Source of the DNA: Streptomyces djakartensis
GTDB taxonomy: Bacteria > Actinomycetota > Actinomycetes > Streptomycetales > Streptomycetaceae
Assembly: GCF_014651075.1 (NCBI RefSeq)
Contig: NZ_BMWE01000011.1
Coordinates: forward strand, 1-64,000
DNA length: 64,000 nt
Direction: 5' to 3'
The notes beneath the pieces are model-generated. The model did not search any database. It was not told where the DNA came from and saw nothing but the letters and a program-made list of their open reading frames with translations. Below, piece after piece: positions 24,429 through 33,605 of the stretch; position 1 is the first letter of the stretch, and every line of letters begins with the position of its first letter. Made by a program: the position numbers and the translations under genes.

Positions 24429-25877
24429 ATGAGCAGTACGAACACGTCGCACTCGGCGACGCACCACACGTCCACGATCGGCGCGATCGGCGCACCCAGC
24501 CGCCGCAACACCGAACTCGCACTGCTGGCGTTCGCCGTGGTCATCCCGGTGTTCGCCTACGCCAACGTCGGACTGGCCATCAACGACTCGGTCCCCCCGG
24601 GCCTGCTGAGCTACGGGCTCGGACTCGGCCTGCTCGCGGGCGTGGGCCATCTCGTCGTACGGAAGTTCGCGCCGTACGCGGACCCGCTGATGCTGCCGCT
24701 GGCCACGCTGCTGAACGGGCTGGGGCTGGTGGTCATCTGGCGGCTGGACCAGTCCGAGAAACTCCAGGCGAGCAGGACCTTCGTCGAAGCGGCCCCCCGC
24801 CAGCTGATGTACTCCGCACTCGGTGTCGCCTTCTTCGTAGCGGTGATCATCTTCCTCAAGGACCACCGCGTCCTCCAGCGCTACACCTACATCTCCATGG
24901 CCGGCGCGCTGCTGCTGCTGGTCCTTCCGCTGGTACCGGGACTCGGCAAGAACGTCTTCGGTGCGCGCATCTGGATCCAGATCCCAGGTCTCGGCACGAT
25001 CCAGCCCGGTGAGTTCGCCAAGATCGTCCTCGCGGTCTTCTTCGCGGGCTACCTCATGGTGAAGCGTGACGCCCTGGCCCTCGCCAGCCGGCGTTTCATG
25101 GGCCTCTACCTGCCGCGCGGCCGCGACCTCGGACCGATCATCGTCGTCTGGGCGATCTCCATCCTGATCCTCGTCTTCGAGACCGACCTCGGCACGTCGC
25201 TGCTGTTCTTCGGCATGTTCGTGATCATGCTGTACGTCGCCACCGAGCGGACCAGCTGGATCGTGTTCGGCCTGTTGATGTCCGCGGCCGGTGCCGTCGG
25301 TGTCGCCTCCTTCGAAACGCACGTTCAGCAGCGTGTGCAGGCCTGGCTCGACCCGATGAACGAGTTCAAGCTGAGCCGGCAGGGCGTCCTCGGCCACACC
25401 GAGCAGTCGATGCAGGCCCTGTGGGCCTTCGGCTCCGGCGGCACCCTCGGCACCGGCCTGGGGCAGGGCAACTCCGACCTCATCGGCTTCGCCGCCAACT
25501 CCGACTTCATCCTCGCCACCTTCGGCGAGGAGCTGGGCCTCGCCGGTGTCATGGCGATCCTGCTGCTCTACGGCCTGATCATCGAGCGCGGCGTCCGCAC
25601 CGCCCTCGCGGCCCGCGACCCGTTCGGCAAGCTGCTGGCCATCGGCCTATCCGGCGCCTTCGGCCTGCAGGTCTTCGTCGTGGCCGGCGGCGTCATGGGC
25701 CTCATCCCGCTGACCGGTATGACGCTGCCGTTCGTGGCCTACGGCGGTTCCTCCGTGATCGCCAACTGGGCGCTGATCGGCATCCTGCTGCGCATCAGCG
25801 ACACCGCCCGACGCCCGGCCCCCGCTCCCGCCGCCAACCCCGACGCCGAGATGACCCAGGTGGTCCGCCCGTCATGA
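24429..25877 (+). CDS. FtsW/RodA/SpoVE family glycosyltransferase
   Basis: SEDS-family peptidoglycan polymerase, 482 residues with about ten membrane segments. Family marks are GARIWIQIPGLGTIQPGEFAKI, ETDLGTSLLFFGMF, the QSMQALWAFGSGGTLGTGLGQG loop, and NSDFILATFGEELGLAG near the C-terminus. It pairs with the class B penicillin-binding protein encoded next, whose ATG lies within its stop (ATGA), so polymerase and transpeptidase are made together. In this position Streptomyces has an FtsW-like protein important for sporulation-type growth; the exact assignment, RodA or FtsW paralogue, is not fixed by sequence alone. Confidence 0.92.
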   Translation: MSSTNTSHSATHHTSTIGAIGAPSRRNTELALLAFAVVIPVFAYANVGLAINDSVPPGLLSYGLGLGLLAGVGHLVVRKFAPYADPLMLPLATLLNGLGLVVIWRLDQSEKLQASRTFVEAAPRQLMYSALGVAFFVAVIIFLKDHRVLQRYTYISMAGALLLLVLPLVPGLGKNVFGARIWIQIPGLGTIQPGEFAKIVLAVFFAGYLMVKRDALALASRRFMGLYLPRGRDLGPIIVVWAISILILVFETDLGTSLLFFGMFVIMLYVATERTSWIVFGLLMSAAGAVGVASFETHVQQRVQAWLDPMNEFKLSRQGVLGHTEQSMQALWAFGSGGTLGTGLGQGNSDLIGFAANSDFILATFGEELGLAGVMAILLLYGLIIERGVRTALAARDPFGKLLAIGLSGAFGLQVFVVAGGVMGLIPLTGMTLPFVAYGGSSVIANWALIGILLRISDTARRPAPAPAANPDAEMTQVVRPS

Positions 25878-27352
25878 ACAAGCCCCTGCGCCGGATCGCG
25901 ATCTTCTGCGGACTGCTCGTCCTGGCCCTGCTGATCCGCGACAACTGGATCCAGTACGTCCAGGCCGACGAGCTCAGGACCGACAAGAACAACCGCCGCG
26001 TCATCATCGAGCGCTACGCCTCGCCGCGCGGCAACATCATCGTCGGCGGACAGCCGATCACCGGCTCGACGGAGACGTCGGGCAGCGACTTCAAGTTCAA
26101 GCGGACCTACAAGGACGGCGCGATGTGGGCGCCGGTCACCGGGTACGCCTCGCAGGCCTTCGGCGCCACCCAGCTGGAGTCCATCGAGGACGGCATCCTC
26201 ACCGGCAACGACGACCAGCTCTTCTTCCGCAACACCCTCGACATGCTCACCGGCAAGAAGCAGGAGGGTGGCAACGTCGTCACGACGCTGAACGGCGCCG
26301 CGCAGAAGGCCGCCTACAACGGCCTGAAGAGGCAGGGCGGCAAGGGCGCCGTCGTCGCCCTCGAGCCGTCCACCGGCAAGATCCTCGCCCTCGCCTCCTA
26401 CCCGTCGTACGACCCGTCGTCCTTCGCCGGGAACTCCACGACCACGGACACCAAGGCCTGGACGAAGCTCCAGAAGAAGAACAACCCCGACGACCCGATG
26501 CTCAACCGGGCGCTGCGCGAGACCTACCCGCCCGGCTCCACCTTCAAGGTGCTCACCGCGGCCGCCGCACTCGAGGACGGGCTGTACTCGGAGCCGGACC
26601 AGAAGACGAACACCCCGCTGCCCTGGATCATGCCGGGCACCACGACGCCGCTGAAGAACGAGGGCAACATCCCCTGCAAGAACGCGACGCTCCGGGTCGC
26701 CCTGCAGTACTCCTGCAACACCGTCTTCGGCAAGATCGGCGCCGACCTCGGCAACGACAAGATGCTGGACATGGCCAAGAAGTTCGGCTTCGACGAGGAG
26801 CACTTCACACCGGTCCGCGCCAACGCCTCGGTGTTCTCCGACGACATGAACGACTCGCAGACCGCCCTGTCCTCCATCGGCCAGTTCAACACCGCCGCGA
26901 CCCCGCTGCAGATGGCCATGGTCGCCTCGGCCGTCGCCAACGACGGCAAGCTGATGAAGCCGTACATGGTCGACGAACTCCAGTCGTCCGGCCTGGACCC
27001 GATCGAGAAGACCGACCCGGAGGAACTCAGCCAGCCGCTGTCCCCGGAGAACGCCCAGAAGCTCCAGTCCATGATGGAGACGGTCGTCGAGGAGGGCACC
27101 GGCCGGAACGCCAAGATCCCCGGCGTCACGGTGGGCGGCAAGACCGGTACCGCCCAGCACGGTGAGAACAACAGCGAGAACCCCTACGCGTGGTTCATCT
27201 CCTACGCCAAGGACAGCGACGACAGCGCCCCGGTCGCCGTGGCGGTCGTGATCGAGGACGACAAGGCCGTCCGTGACGACATCTCCGGCGGCGGCCTCGC
27301 GGCCCCGATCGCGAGGAACGTGATGGAGGCGGTCATCAACAGCAAGAAGTGA
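25874..27352 (+). CDS. pbpA: class B penicillin-binding protein (PbpA-like)
   Basis: Membrane-anchored transpeptidase, 492 residues. It has a short N-terminal anchor (RRIAIFCGLLVLALLIRDN), a dimer domain, and the transpeptidase domain with SxxK as STFK (PPGSTFKVLTAAAALEDG), SxN as SCN (LQYSCNTVFGKIG), and KTGTA (GGKTGTAQHG). No transglycosylase domain is present, so it depends on the SEDS protein encoded immediately upstream. It is cotranscribed with fhaA to pstP and precedes pknB by 170 bp. Confidence 0.93.
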   Translation: MNKPLRRIAIFCGLLVLALLIRDNWIQYVQADELRTDKNNRRVIIERYASPRGNIIVGGQPITGSTETSGSDFKFKRTYKDGAMWAPVTGYASQAFGATQLESIEDGILTGNDDQLFFRNTLDMLTGKKQEGGNVVTTLNGAAQKAAYNGLKRQGGKGAVVALEPSTGKILALASYPSYDPSSFAGNSTTTDTKAWTKLQKKNNPDDPMLNRALRETYPPGSTFKVLTAAAALEDGLYSEPDQKTNTPLPWIMPGTTTPLKNEGNIPCKNATLRVALQYSCNTVFGKIGADLGNDKMLDMAKKFGFDEEHFTPVRANASVFSDDMNDSQTALSSIGQFNTAATPLQMAMVASAVANDGKLMKPYMVDELQSSGLDPIEKTDPEELSQPLSPENAQKLQSMMETVVEEGTGRNAKIPGVTVGGKTGTAQHGENNSENPYAWFISYAKDSDDSAPVAVAVVIEDDKAVRDDISGGGLAAPIARNVMEAVINSKK

Positions 27353-27521
27353 CCCCGCTCACGTCTGCTTCACATCGGTGCACGTTGCGATACCGGTCCT
27401 GTATCGGCTGACGGGCTTGGCCAGGTCACACAAAACAAGCCGGGTACGGTAGGCCCGGACGGCAGCCTCCGACCGTACAAGCTTTGTGGTCGGGACCGAC
27501 GGAGAGGGCTGGTAGGTAGCT
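27353..27521. promoter_or_regulatory. pbpA-pknB gap with a small inverted repeat
   Basis: The gap is long for this block and may hold a pknB promoter. CGATAC (27388-27393) and GTATCG (27401-27406) form a 6-bp inverted repeat with a 7-nt spacer about 120 bp before pknB. No terminator is apparent. Confidence 0.35.
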
Positions 27522-29549
27522 ATGGAAGAGCCGCGTCGCCTCGGCGGCCGGTACGAACTGGGCCAGGTGCTCGGGCGTGGTGGCATGGCGGAGGTCTACC
27601 TCGCGCATGACACCCGCCTCGGCCGCACCGTGGCGGTGAAGACGCTGCGCGCGGATCTCGCGCGTGACCCTTCCTTCCAGGCCCGGTTCCGCCGGGAGGC
27701 CCAGTCGGCCGCCTCGCTCAACCATCCCGCGATCGTCGCGGTCTACGACACGGGCGAGGACTACATCGACAACGTGTCCATCCCGTACATCGTGATGGAG
27801 TACGTCGACGGTTCCACGCTCCGGGAGCTCCTCCACAGCGGCCGCAAGCTGCTGCCGGAGCGGTCCATGGAGATGACCATCGGCATCCTCCAGGCCCTGG
27901 AGTACTCCCACCGCGCCGGCATCGTCCACCGCGACATCAAGCCCGCGAACGTCATGCTGACGCGCAACGGCCAGGTCAAGGTCATGGACTTCGGCATCGC
28001 CCGCGCCATGGGCGACTCCGGCATGACCATGACGCAGACCTCCGCGGTCATCGGCACCGCCCAGTACCTCTCACCGGAGCAGGCGAAGGGCGAGCAGGTC
28101 GACGCCAGGTCCGACCTGTACTCCACCGGCTGTCTGCTGTACGAACTGCTGACCGTCCGCCCGCCCTTCGTCGGCGACTCCCCGGTGGCCGTGGCCTACC
28201 AGCACGTCCGGGAGGAGCCGCAGGCGCCGAGCGTCTTCGACCCCGAGATCACGCCCGAGATGGACGCGATCGTTCTGAAGGCGCTCGTCAAGGACCCGGA
28301 CTACCGCTACCAGTCGGCCGACGAGATGCGCGCCGACATCGAGGCCTGCCTCGACGGCCAGCCGGTCGCGGCCACGGCCGCGATGGGCTCGGTGGGCTAC
28401 GGCGGCTACCCCGACGACCAGCCGACGACGGCCCTGCGCGCGGACTCCGGCGCGGGCGCCACGTCCATGCTGCCCCCCATGAACCCGGACGACGGCGGCT
28501 TCGGCTACGACGACCGCCCCGACCGGCGCCGCGGCCAGCAGCGCAAGTCCAGCACCTCGACGATATTGCTGGTGGCGGCGGGCATCCTGGTGCTGGTCGG
28601 AGCGATCCTGATCGGCAAGTGGGCGTTCAGCGGCAACGGAGCCGCCGACAACGACACGTTCCCGGCACCCAACTTCGTGGGTGAGACGAAGGCGAACGCC
28701 CAGAAGCTGGCCACCAACCGCGACCTGGAGCTGACCTTCACGAACAAGCCCTGCGAGAACCAGGCCAAGGGCAACATCTGCGACCAGGACCCGAAGGCCG
28801 GGTCGACGGTCAAGAAGAACGAGACCATCAACCTGGTGGTGTCGACCGGGGCGCCGAAGGTGGCGGTGCCGAGCGTGATCGGTCTGAGCCTCGAGGACGC
28901 CAAGGCGAAGCTCGAGGGCGACGACTACCAGCTCGACGTCAAGACGGAGACCCGGGAGGTCTCCGAGGAACCGGGCACCGTCCTGGATCAGGACCCGGCG
29001 TCCGGCAAGGAAGTGGAGAAGGGCACCACCATCACCCTCACCATCGCCAAGGCCGAGGAGAAATCCACGGTCCCGGACGTCCTCGGCCAGAGCTGTGACC
29101 AGGCCAAGGCCCAGATGACGGCCAACAACCTGGTGGGCAACTGCACCGAGGTGGAAACCGACGACGACAGCCAGGCCGGCAAGGTCGTCGCGACCACGCC
29201 GCAGGCCGGTTCCTCGGTCGACAAGAACTCGTCGGTCAACATCCAGATCGGCAAGAAGAAGGAAAAGCAGAAGACCCGCGTGCCCCAGGTCGTCGGCCAG
29301 ACGGTCGGCCAGGCCAAGCAGACCCTCGCCCAGGCCGGCTTCACGAACATCCAGTTCGCGGGCGGCAGCGACCAGAGCGACACCGCCCTCGTCACCGGCC
29401 AGGACCCGCAGCCCAACCAAGAGGTCGACGACCCGGCGGCCACGACGATCACTCTGCAGACCGTCGGCGTCGGAGGCGGCAACAACAACGGCGGCAACAA
29501 CGGCGGCGGAGGCTTCTTCGGCGGCATCACGGGCCGCGAGGAGAACTGA
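27522..29549 (+). CDS. pknB: PASTA-domain Ser/Thr protein kinase PknB
   Basis: Transmembrane kinase of 675 residues. The kinase domain covers about residues 11-270: Gly loop LGRGGMAEVY, lysine in VAVKTL, catalytic HRDIKPANV, DFGIAR, and an activation loop with TMTQTSAVIGTAQYLSPEQ whose threonines are the usual autophosphorylation sites. A juxtamembrane stretch, one membrane segment (TILLVAAGILVLVGAILIG), four PASTA repeats that bind muropeptides, and a Gly/Asn-rich tail follow. ATG 27522 follows GGTAGGTAGCT. It is likely countered by PstP, with FhaA and FhaB reading its phosphorylations. Confidence 0.95.
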   Translation: MEEPRRLGGRYELGQVLGRGGMAEVYLAHDTRLGRTVAVKTLRADLARDPSFQARFRREAQSAASLNHPAIVAVYDTGEDYIDNVSIPYIVMEYVDGSTLRELLHSGRKLLPERSMEMTIGILQALEYSHRAGIVHRDIKPANVMLTRNGQVKVMDFGIARAMGDSGMTMTQTSAVIGTAQYLSPEQAKGEQVDARSDLYSTGCLLYELLTVRPPFVGDSPVAVAYQHVREEPQAPSVFDPEITPEMDAIVLKALVKDPDYRYQSADEMRADIEACLDGQPVAATAAMGSVGYGGYPDDQPTTALRADSGAGATSMLPPMNPDDGGFGYDDRPDRRRGQQRKSSTSTILLVAAGILVLVGAILIGKWAFSGNGAADNDTFPAPNFVGETKANAQKLATNRDLELTFTNKPCENQAKGNICDQDPKAGSTVKKNETINLVVSTGAPKVAVPSVIGLSLEDAKAKLEGDDYQLDVKTETREVSEEPGTVLDQDPASGKEVEKGTTITLTIAKAEEKSTVPDVLGQSCDQAKAQMTANNLVGNCTEVETDDDSQAGKVVATTPQAGSSVDKNSSVNIQIGKKKEKQKTRVPQVVGQTVGQAKQTLAQAGFTNIQFAGGSDQSDTALVTGQDPQPNQEVDDPAATTITLQTVGVGGGNNNGGNNGGGGFFGGITGREEN

Positions 29550-29595
29550 CCGGCCAGGCTGTCGTCACGGGCCCCGGCTCCCCTCGAGGCGCATT

Positions 29596-29718
29596 CCAGG
29601 GGTCGTCGCAACACAGTGATCAACTGGCTGTGGCCAGGAGCTCAGCAAAACGCTCGGCTGGGGTTTCCCAGCCGAGCGTTTTGCGTGGGCGGCTGTTGAA
29701 CTCGACCGCGACGATCCA
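29596..29718 (-). mobile_element. IS30-family remnant: transposase C-terminus and outer end
   Basis: The minus strand from 29718 to the stop at 29620-29622 reads IVAVEFNSRPRKTLGWETPAERFAELLATAS, the last 30 or so residues of an IS30-family transposase, starting abruptly after a stop codon. Immediately beyond the stop is gtgttgcgacgacccctgg (29614-29596), which looks like the IS end that typically follows these genes. The rest of the element is missing. It lies between pknB and the nuclease-domain gene. Confidence 0.7.
29645..29684. terminator. 18-bp perfect hairpin inside the IS30 remnant
   Basis: gcaaaacgctcggctggg (29645-29662) and cccagccgagcgttttgc (29667-29684) are exact inverted copies with loop GTTT. 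It codes for KTLGWETPAERF in the remnant. With its TTTTGC end it could end pknB transcription. Confidence 0.65.
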
Positions 29719-29924
29719 CTACGCCCTGAGCCCGGCCCGCCCGCTCCCACACCACCACGCGCTACACCCTGCTCCTTGATTCATCAGAAGCGCCAAGAAT
29801 CCGCAACGGCCCGCCTCGCACCCGCGCACGCCCTTCGATCGTGTCTTCACATTTCATGACTCGTTCACCGGGTGGGGCGGGGACTCAAGACTCCGCCCCG
29901 GCCACACGAGTCGAAGGGCAAGAC

Positions 29925-30947
29925 GTGATCAACGAAATGGCGCTGCTGGAATCCCAGACTCTGCGCAGCGGCGTGCTCGACCGCACAGACGTACTCGACA
30001 GGGTCAAAGCACTGTCGTTGCTGCCGGACGGGGTGCATGTGACCACGGCGATGGTGGCGTCGTACTTCAGCGTCACCGTGGAGGCCATCCGAGCTCTCGT
30101 GCAAGATCACCGTGCCGAGCTGGAAGCGAGCGGGTATCGAGTTCTGACAGGTACAGAACTGAGTGACTTCAAGCAACTCAGTGGGATCCAGTCCCGCACC
30201 CGCTCCCTCGCTCTCTTCCCCCGACGCGCCGTCCTCAACGTCGCCATGCTGCTCCGCGACAGCGAAGTCGCACGTCACGTGCGTGTCTACCTGCTCGACA
30301 TGGAGTACCTGGCCCGCACACAGCCTGTGGAAAACCCACGACCCACCGATGTCGCGTCACCCGACGACCGCATCGACCGACGCATCACCCACATCCTCGG
30401 CAAGACCGTGGTCCCCATGCTCAACGCCCTCATCACGTCCTCCAGCGAGCACCGACGTGAGCTCATCGAGCTCCGCGAAGACATCCAGAACGTCGAACGC
30501 AAGCTGTGCTGGCACCACAGGCGCATCAGCGCTCTGGAAGGCGACACATCGGCAGAAAGCGTCAGGGCCACCCTCAGGGCCATGACCTGGCAGGCCTTCG
30601 AGCGTCACGTCGCCGACCTGCTGCGCCGGGACGGCTGCACGGACGTCGTCGTACGACAGGCCCGCAGCGACCGAGGCATCGACATCACCGCACGCACGGC
30701 CGACGGCCGCAGCGTCGCCGTCCAGTGCAAGAACCGAGCCGGCCGCGCGTCCGTCCCGAGCGCCGACATGCAGAAGTTCGCCGGCGCGGCACGAGCCGTC
30801 GATCGCGTCGACATCGCCCTGTTCGTGGCCACCTGCGACTTCAGCCGAGAAGCACAGGCAATCGCCGACCTGAGCGGCGTCATCACCGTGAACCGGGACG
30901 AGCTGGAGGCGTGGAGTGCCGGTGTGAGGCTCACAACGCTGCGCTAG
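29925..30947 (+). CDS. antirepressor-like domain fused to an Mrr-type nuclease domain
   Basis: A 340-residue two-domain protein. Residues about 1-120 (DGVHVTTAMVASYFSVTVEAIRALVQDHRAEL, then LFPRRAVLNVAMLLRDSEVARHVRVYLLDMEYLA) look like the DNA-binding/antirepressor-type domain found in phage and accessory actinobacterial proteins. A helical connector follows. From about residue 230 is a restriction-endonuclease-like domain: MTWQAFERHVADLLRRDG, then DRGIDITART and VAVQCKNR, giving the catalytic GxD...QxK pattern of Mrr_cat. GTG 29925 is preferred (GAAGGG upstream); earlier in-frame starts extend to 29841. Defence or mobile-element control is a guess. Next to an IS30 remnant and flanked by strong hairpins. 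Confidence 0.75.
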   Translation: MINEMALLESQTLRSGVLDRTDVLDRVKALSLLPDGVHVTTAMVASYFSVTVEAIRALVQDHRAELEASGYRVLTGTELSDFKQLSGIQSRTRSLALFPRRAVLNVAMLLRDSEVARHVRVYLLDMEYLARTQPVENPRPTDVASPDDRIDRRITHILGKTVVPMLNALITSSSEHRRELIELREDIQNVERKLCWHHRRISALEGDTSAESVRATLRAMTWQAFERHVADLLRRDGCTDVVVRQARSDRGIDITARTADGRSVAVQCKNRAGRASVPSADMQKFAGAARAVDRVDIALFVATCDFSREAQAIADLSGVITVNRDELEAWSAGVRLTTLR

Positions 30948-30961
30948 GAGACGACGAGGGA

Positions 30962-31000
30962 AGGCCCGAAGCCGCAAGGATTAGTTGCGGCTTCGGGCCT
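30962..31000. terminator. bidirectional terminator
   Basis: aggcccgaagccgcaa (30962-30977) and ttgcggcttcgggcct (30985-31000), perfect 16-bp arms with a 7-nt loop, between the convergent nuclease and sortase genes. Confidence 0.85.
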
Positions 31001-31034
31001 CCATCATGCTACCGACTGCCTGAGGAAAGGTCGG

Positions 31035-31787
31035 TCAGCGCAGCTCCTGCGGCGGGGTGCGGTCCTCGTCGACCTTCTCGACCCGCTCCAGCTCACCCCA
31101 CACGACGTACCGGTACGTACTCGTGTACACCGGCGTGCAGGTGGTCAGGGTGATGTAGTGGCCCGGCTTCTTCCTGCCGGACTCCTTCGGCACCGACGAC
31201 AGGACCTTGACGTTGTACTTCGAGGTCTCGGGCAGGATGTCGTAGACCTTGTAGACGTACCACTTGTCCTTCGTCTCGAAGACGATCGGGTCGCCCTTCT
31301 CGATCTTGTCGATGTTGTGGAACGCGGCACCGTGACCGTCCCGGTGGGCGGCGAGGGAGAAGTTGCCGGTCTTGCCCGACATCGGGAGAGCCGACTTGAC
31401 GGGGTCCGTGTAGTACCCGGCGACACCGTCGTTGAGGATCTTGCCCGACGTGCCCTTCTCGACCAGGACCTCGCCGTTCTTCATCGCCGGCACGTGCAGG
31501 AAGCCGATGCCGTTCTTCGTGTCCAGCGCGCCCGGCCCGCCCCTGCCCTGCGCCCAGTCGTCACGGACCTTGTCGGCCTGCTTCCCGGCCGCACGGTCCG
31601 CGACCACGTTCGTCCACCACAGCGAGTAGACGACGAACAGGCCCAGCACCAGGCCCGCGGTGATGAGGAGTTCCCCGAAGACACTGACCGCCATCCCCAC
31701 CGGGCCGGGACGGCGCCGTGTTCCGGATGACCGGGACGCCCTCGCGCCGGTGTGCTCTTCGTGCTCCGTGTCGGTGGTCGCTGCCAC
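31035..31787 (-). CDS. class E sortase (first of three)
   Basis: Membrane-anchored transpeptidase that joins surface proteins to peptidoglycan. The 250-residue chain has an N-terminal basic tail, one membrane segment (GELLITAGLVLGLFVVYSLWW) and a sortase domain. Catalytic residues: His in FSLAAHRDGHG, Cys in ITLTTCTPVYTSTYRYVVWG, with the Arg of STYR after it. GTG 31787 has AAGGG upstream. In S. coelicolor two adjacent class E sortases in this position anchor the long chaplins and are needed for aerial growth; the LAxTG substrates are not in the window. The gene is 13 bp after the second sortase. Confidence 0.92.
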   Translation of the reverse strand: MAATTDTEHEEHTGARASRSSGTRRRPGPVGMAVSVFGELLITAGLVLGLFVVYSLWWTNVVADRAAGKQADKVRDDWAQGRGGPGALDTKNGIGFLHVPAMKNGEVLVEKGTSGKILNDGVAGYYTDPVKSALPMSGKTGNFSLAAHRDGHGAAFHNIDKIEKGDPIVFETKDKWYVYKVYDILPETSKYNVKVLSSVPKESGRKKPGHYITLTTCTPVYTSTYRYVVWGELERVEKVDEDRTPPQELR

Positions 31788-31800
31788 TGGTCATCTGCCC

Positions 31801-32970
31801 TTAACTGACGAGCGCATCCGGCTTGCCCTTGCTGCGCGGCCGTTCCTCGACCATCTTGCCCCAGACGATCATCCGGTACTTGCTGGTGAACTCCGGCGTG
31901 CACGTGGTCAGCGTGATGTAACGGCCGGGCTTGGTGAATCCCGACCCCTGCGGGACCGGATTCAGGACGCTCGTGTTGCTCGGCGGGGTCACCGGCAGGA
32001 TCGACGCCATCTTGTAGACGTAGTACTCGTCCTGCGTCTCCACGACGATCGGATCGCCCGGGGAGAGCTTGTTGATGTAACGGAACGGCTCTCCGTGCGT
32101 GTTGCGGTGTCCCGCGAGCCCGAAGTTCCCGGTCTTGTCACCGGGCATCGCGGTCTTCAGCGCACCCTCGGCGTAGTGGCCGACCATGCCCCGGTCGAGC
32201 ACTCCCTTGTTGCTGGTGCCCTCGGCGATCGGCACCACCACGTCCAGCTTCGGGATGTGCAGGATGGCGAACCCCTGCCCCGGCTCGAAGGCCCCTGGAG
32301 CGCGCTTGCCGCTCGCCCAGTCGTCCTGGAGGCTGCTGGCCTCGCTGCCGGCCTGCGCGTGCGCCCGGACGTTCGTCCACCACAACTGGTAGGTGACGAA
32401 CAGCAGCATCAGCACACCGGTGGTGATGAACACCTCACCGATCGCCCGGCTGACGACAACCGCCGGCCCCGGCCGGCGCGCCCGCGCCTGCCGCCGCGCC
32501 TCGACCCTCGACAGCGGCGCCCCCCGCTCCTGGGAGAGGCCGGCGTCCGGAGCGCCGCCGTGGCGCCCGTGACGGCGCTTGGCGGCCTTCCTGCGGGCCG
32601 CCCGGCCCCCGTGGGCCGGTCCGTCGCCCCGCGCCGCGGAAGACGCCGGAGAGCCCGACAGGGCGTCACCGCCCGCGGGCGGCGGATCCGGAATCCGCAG
32701 CGCCACCGTCTCCTCGTCCACCGGCGGCGGATACGGCTCGCCCCTGACGGGCTCACCCGGCAGGCCCTCGTACGACACGGAATGCGGCTGCGCGTACGGC
32801 TCCGGGACCGGAGCGTAGACCCCGGCCACGGCCCCCGACGGGTACGCACCCGGCTGCGCAGCGGCCCCGTACGCCCCATCCCCCGACCAGTCCTCCAACG
32901 CACCCGGCACCCCGTACGACTGCTGCCCGTACGAGGTGTCGGACTCGCGCTCGGGGCGCAGCGCCGTCAC
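31801..32970 (-). CDS. class E sortase with long proline-rich N-terminus (second)
   Basis: A 389-residue sortase whose first 180 residues are an unusual cytoplasmic tail rich in Tyr, Pro, Gly and Ser, then basic (AARRKAAKRRHGRHGG). One membrane segment (EVFITTGVLMLLFVTYQLWW) and the sortase domain follow, with His in FGLAGHRNTHG, Cys in ITLTTCTPEFTSKYRMIVWG and the Arg of SKYR. GTG 32970 lies in the stop of the amidotransferase gene (GTGA). The long tail may bind a cytoplasmic partner. Its core is more similar to the first sortase than to the third. Confidence 0.92.
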   Translation of the reverse strand: MTALRPERESDTSYGQQSYGVPGALEDWSGDGAYGAAAQPGAYPSGAVAGVYAPVPEPYAQPHSVSYEGLPGEPVRGEPYPPPVDEETVALRIPDPPPAGGDALSGSPASSAARGDGPAHGGRAARRKAAKRRHGRHGGAPDAGLSQERGAPLSRVEARRQARARRPGPAVVVSRAIGEVFITTGVLMLLFVTYQLWWTNVRAHAQAGSEASSLQDDWASGKRAPGAFEPGQGFAILHIPKLDVVVPIAEGTSNKGVLDRGMVGHYAEGALKTAMPGDKTGNFGLAGHRNTHGEPFRYINKLSPGDPIVVETQDEYYVYKMASILPVTPPSNTSVLNPVPQGSGFTKPGRYITLTTCTPEFTSKYRMIVWGKMVEERPRSKGKPDALVS

Positions 32971-33605
32971 GCCGTGGCCCTGCCCACCACCGGGGCGAGC
33001 CCGGCCGACCTCGCCACCGCGCCCTGGTCGCCGCACTCCACCAGCCAGTTCGCCAGCATCCGGTGCCCGTGCTCGGTCAGTACCGACTCGGGGTGGAACT
33101 GCACACCCTCGACCGGAAGTTCGCGGTGCCGCAGCCCCATGACGATGCCGTCCTGCGTCCGGGCCGTGACCTCCAGCTCGGCCGGGACCGTGGCCGGCTC
33201 GGCGGCCAGGGAGTGGTAACGCGTCGCCGTGAAGGGCGACGGCAGACCCGCGAAGACACCTCCGCCGCCGTGCTCGACCAGGGAGGTCTTGCCGTGCAGC
33301 AGCTCGGGCGCCCGGTCCACCACACCGCCGTACGCCACCTGCATCGACTGCATGCCGAGGCAGACGCCGAAGACCGGGACACCTGTGCCGGCGCAGTGCC
33401 GGACCATGTCCACGCAGACGCCGGCCTGCTCCGGAGTGCCCGGCCCCGGGGAGAGCAGGACACCGTCGAAGCCGTCCTGGGCGTGCGCCGTCGACACCTC
33501 GTCGTTGCGCAGGACCTCACACTCGGCGCCCAGCTGGTACAGGTACTGGACCAGGTTGAAGACGAAGCTGTCGTAGTTGTCGACAACGAGGATGCGCGCA
33601 CTCAC
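32967..33605 (-). CDS. class I glutamine amidotransferase, TrpG/PabA type
   Basis: Supplies ammonia from glutamine to a chorismate-using synthase (anthranilate or aminodeoxychorismate). The 212-residue chain begins ARILVVDNYDSFVFNLVQYL and has the oxyanion loop SPGPGTPEQAG, the nucleophile in FGVCLGMQSMQ, and the closing VEGVQFHPESVLTEHG with His and Glu of the triad. GTG 33605 overlaps the stop of the small membrane gene upstream (GTGA), and its own stop overlaps the second sortase. The synthase partner (TrpE or PabB) is elsewhere, so folate or tryptophan use cannot be assigned. Confidence 0.9.
   Translation of the reverse strand: MSARILVVDNYDSFVFNLVQYLYQLGAECEVLRNDEVSTAHAQDGFDGVLLSPGPGTPEQAGVCVDMVRHCAGTGVPVFGVCLGMQSMQVAYGGVVDRAPELLHGKTSLVEHGGGGVFAGLPSPFTATRYHSLAAEPATVPAELEVTARTQDGIVMGLRHRELPVEGVQFHPESVLTEHGHRMLANWLVECGDQGAVARSAGLAPVVGRATA

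Noticed and set aside
22845..25397. An 850-codon minus-strand frame antisense to pstP and the FtsW/RodA-like gene
   Set aside because: Codon-position GC bias favours the plus-strand genes, and the antisense product has no family resemblance.
24429..25877. Naming the SEDS gene rodA or ftsW outright
   Set aside because: Sequence and position do not distinguish the paralogues without a tree, so only the family is given.
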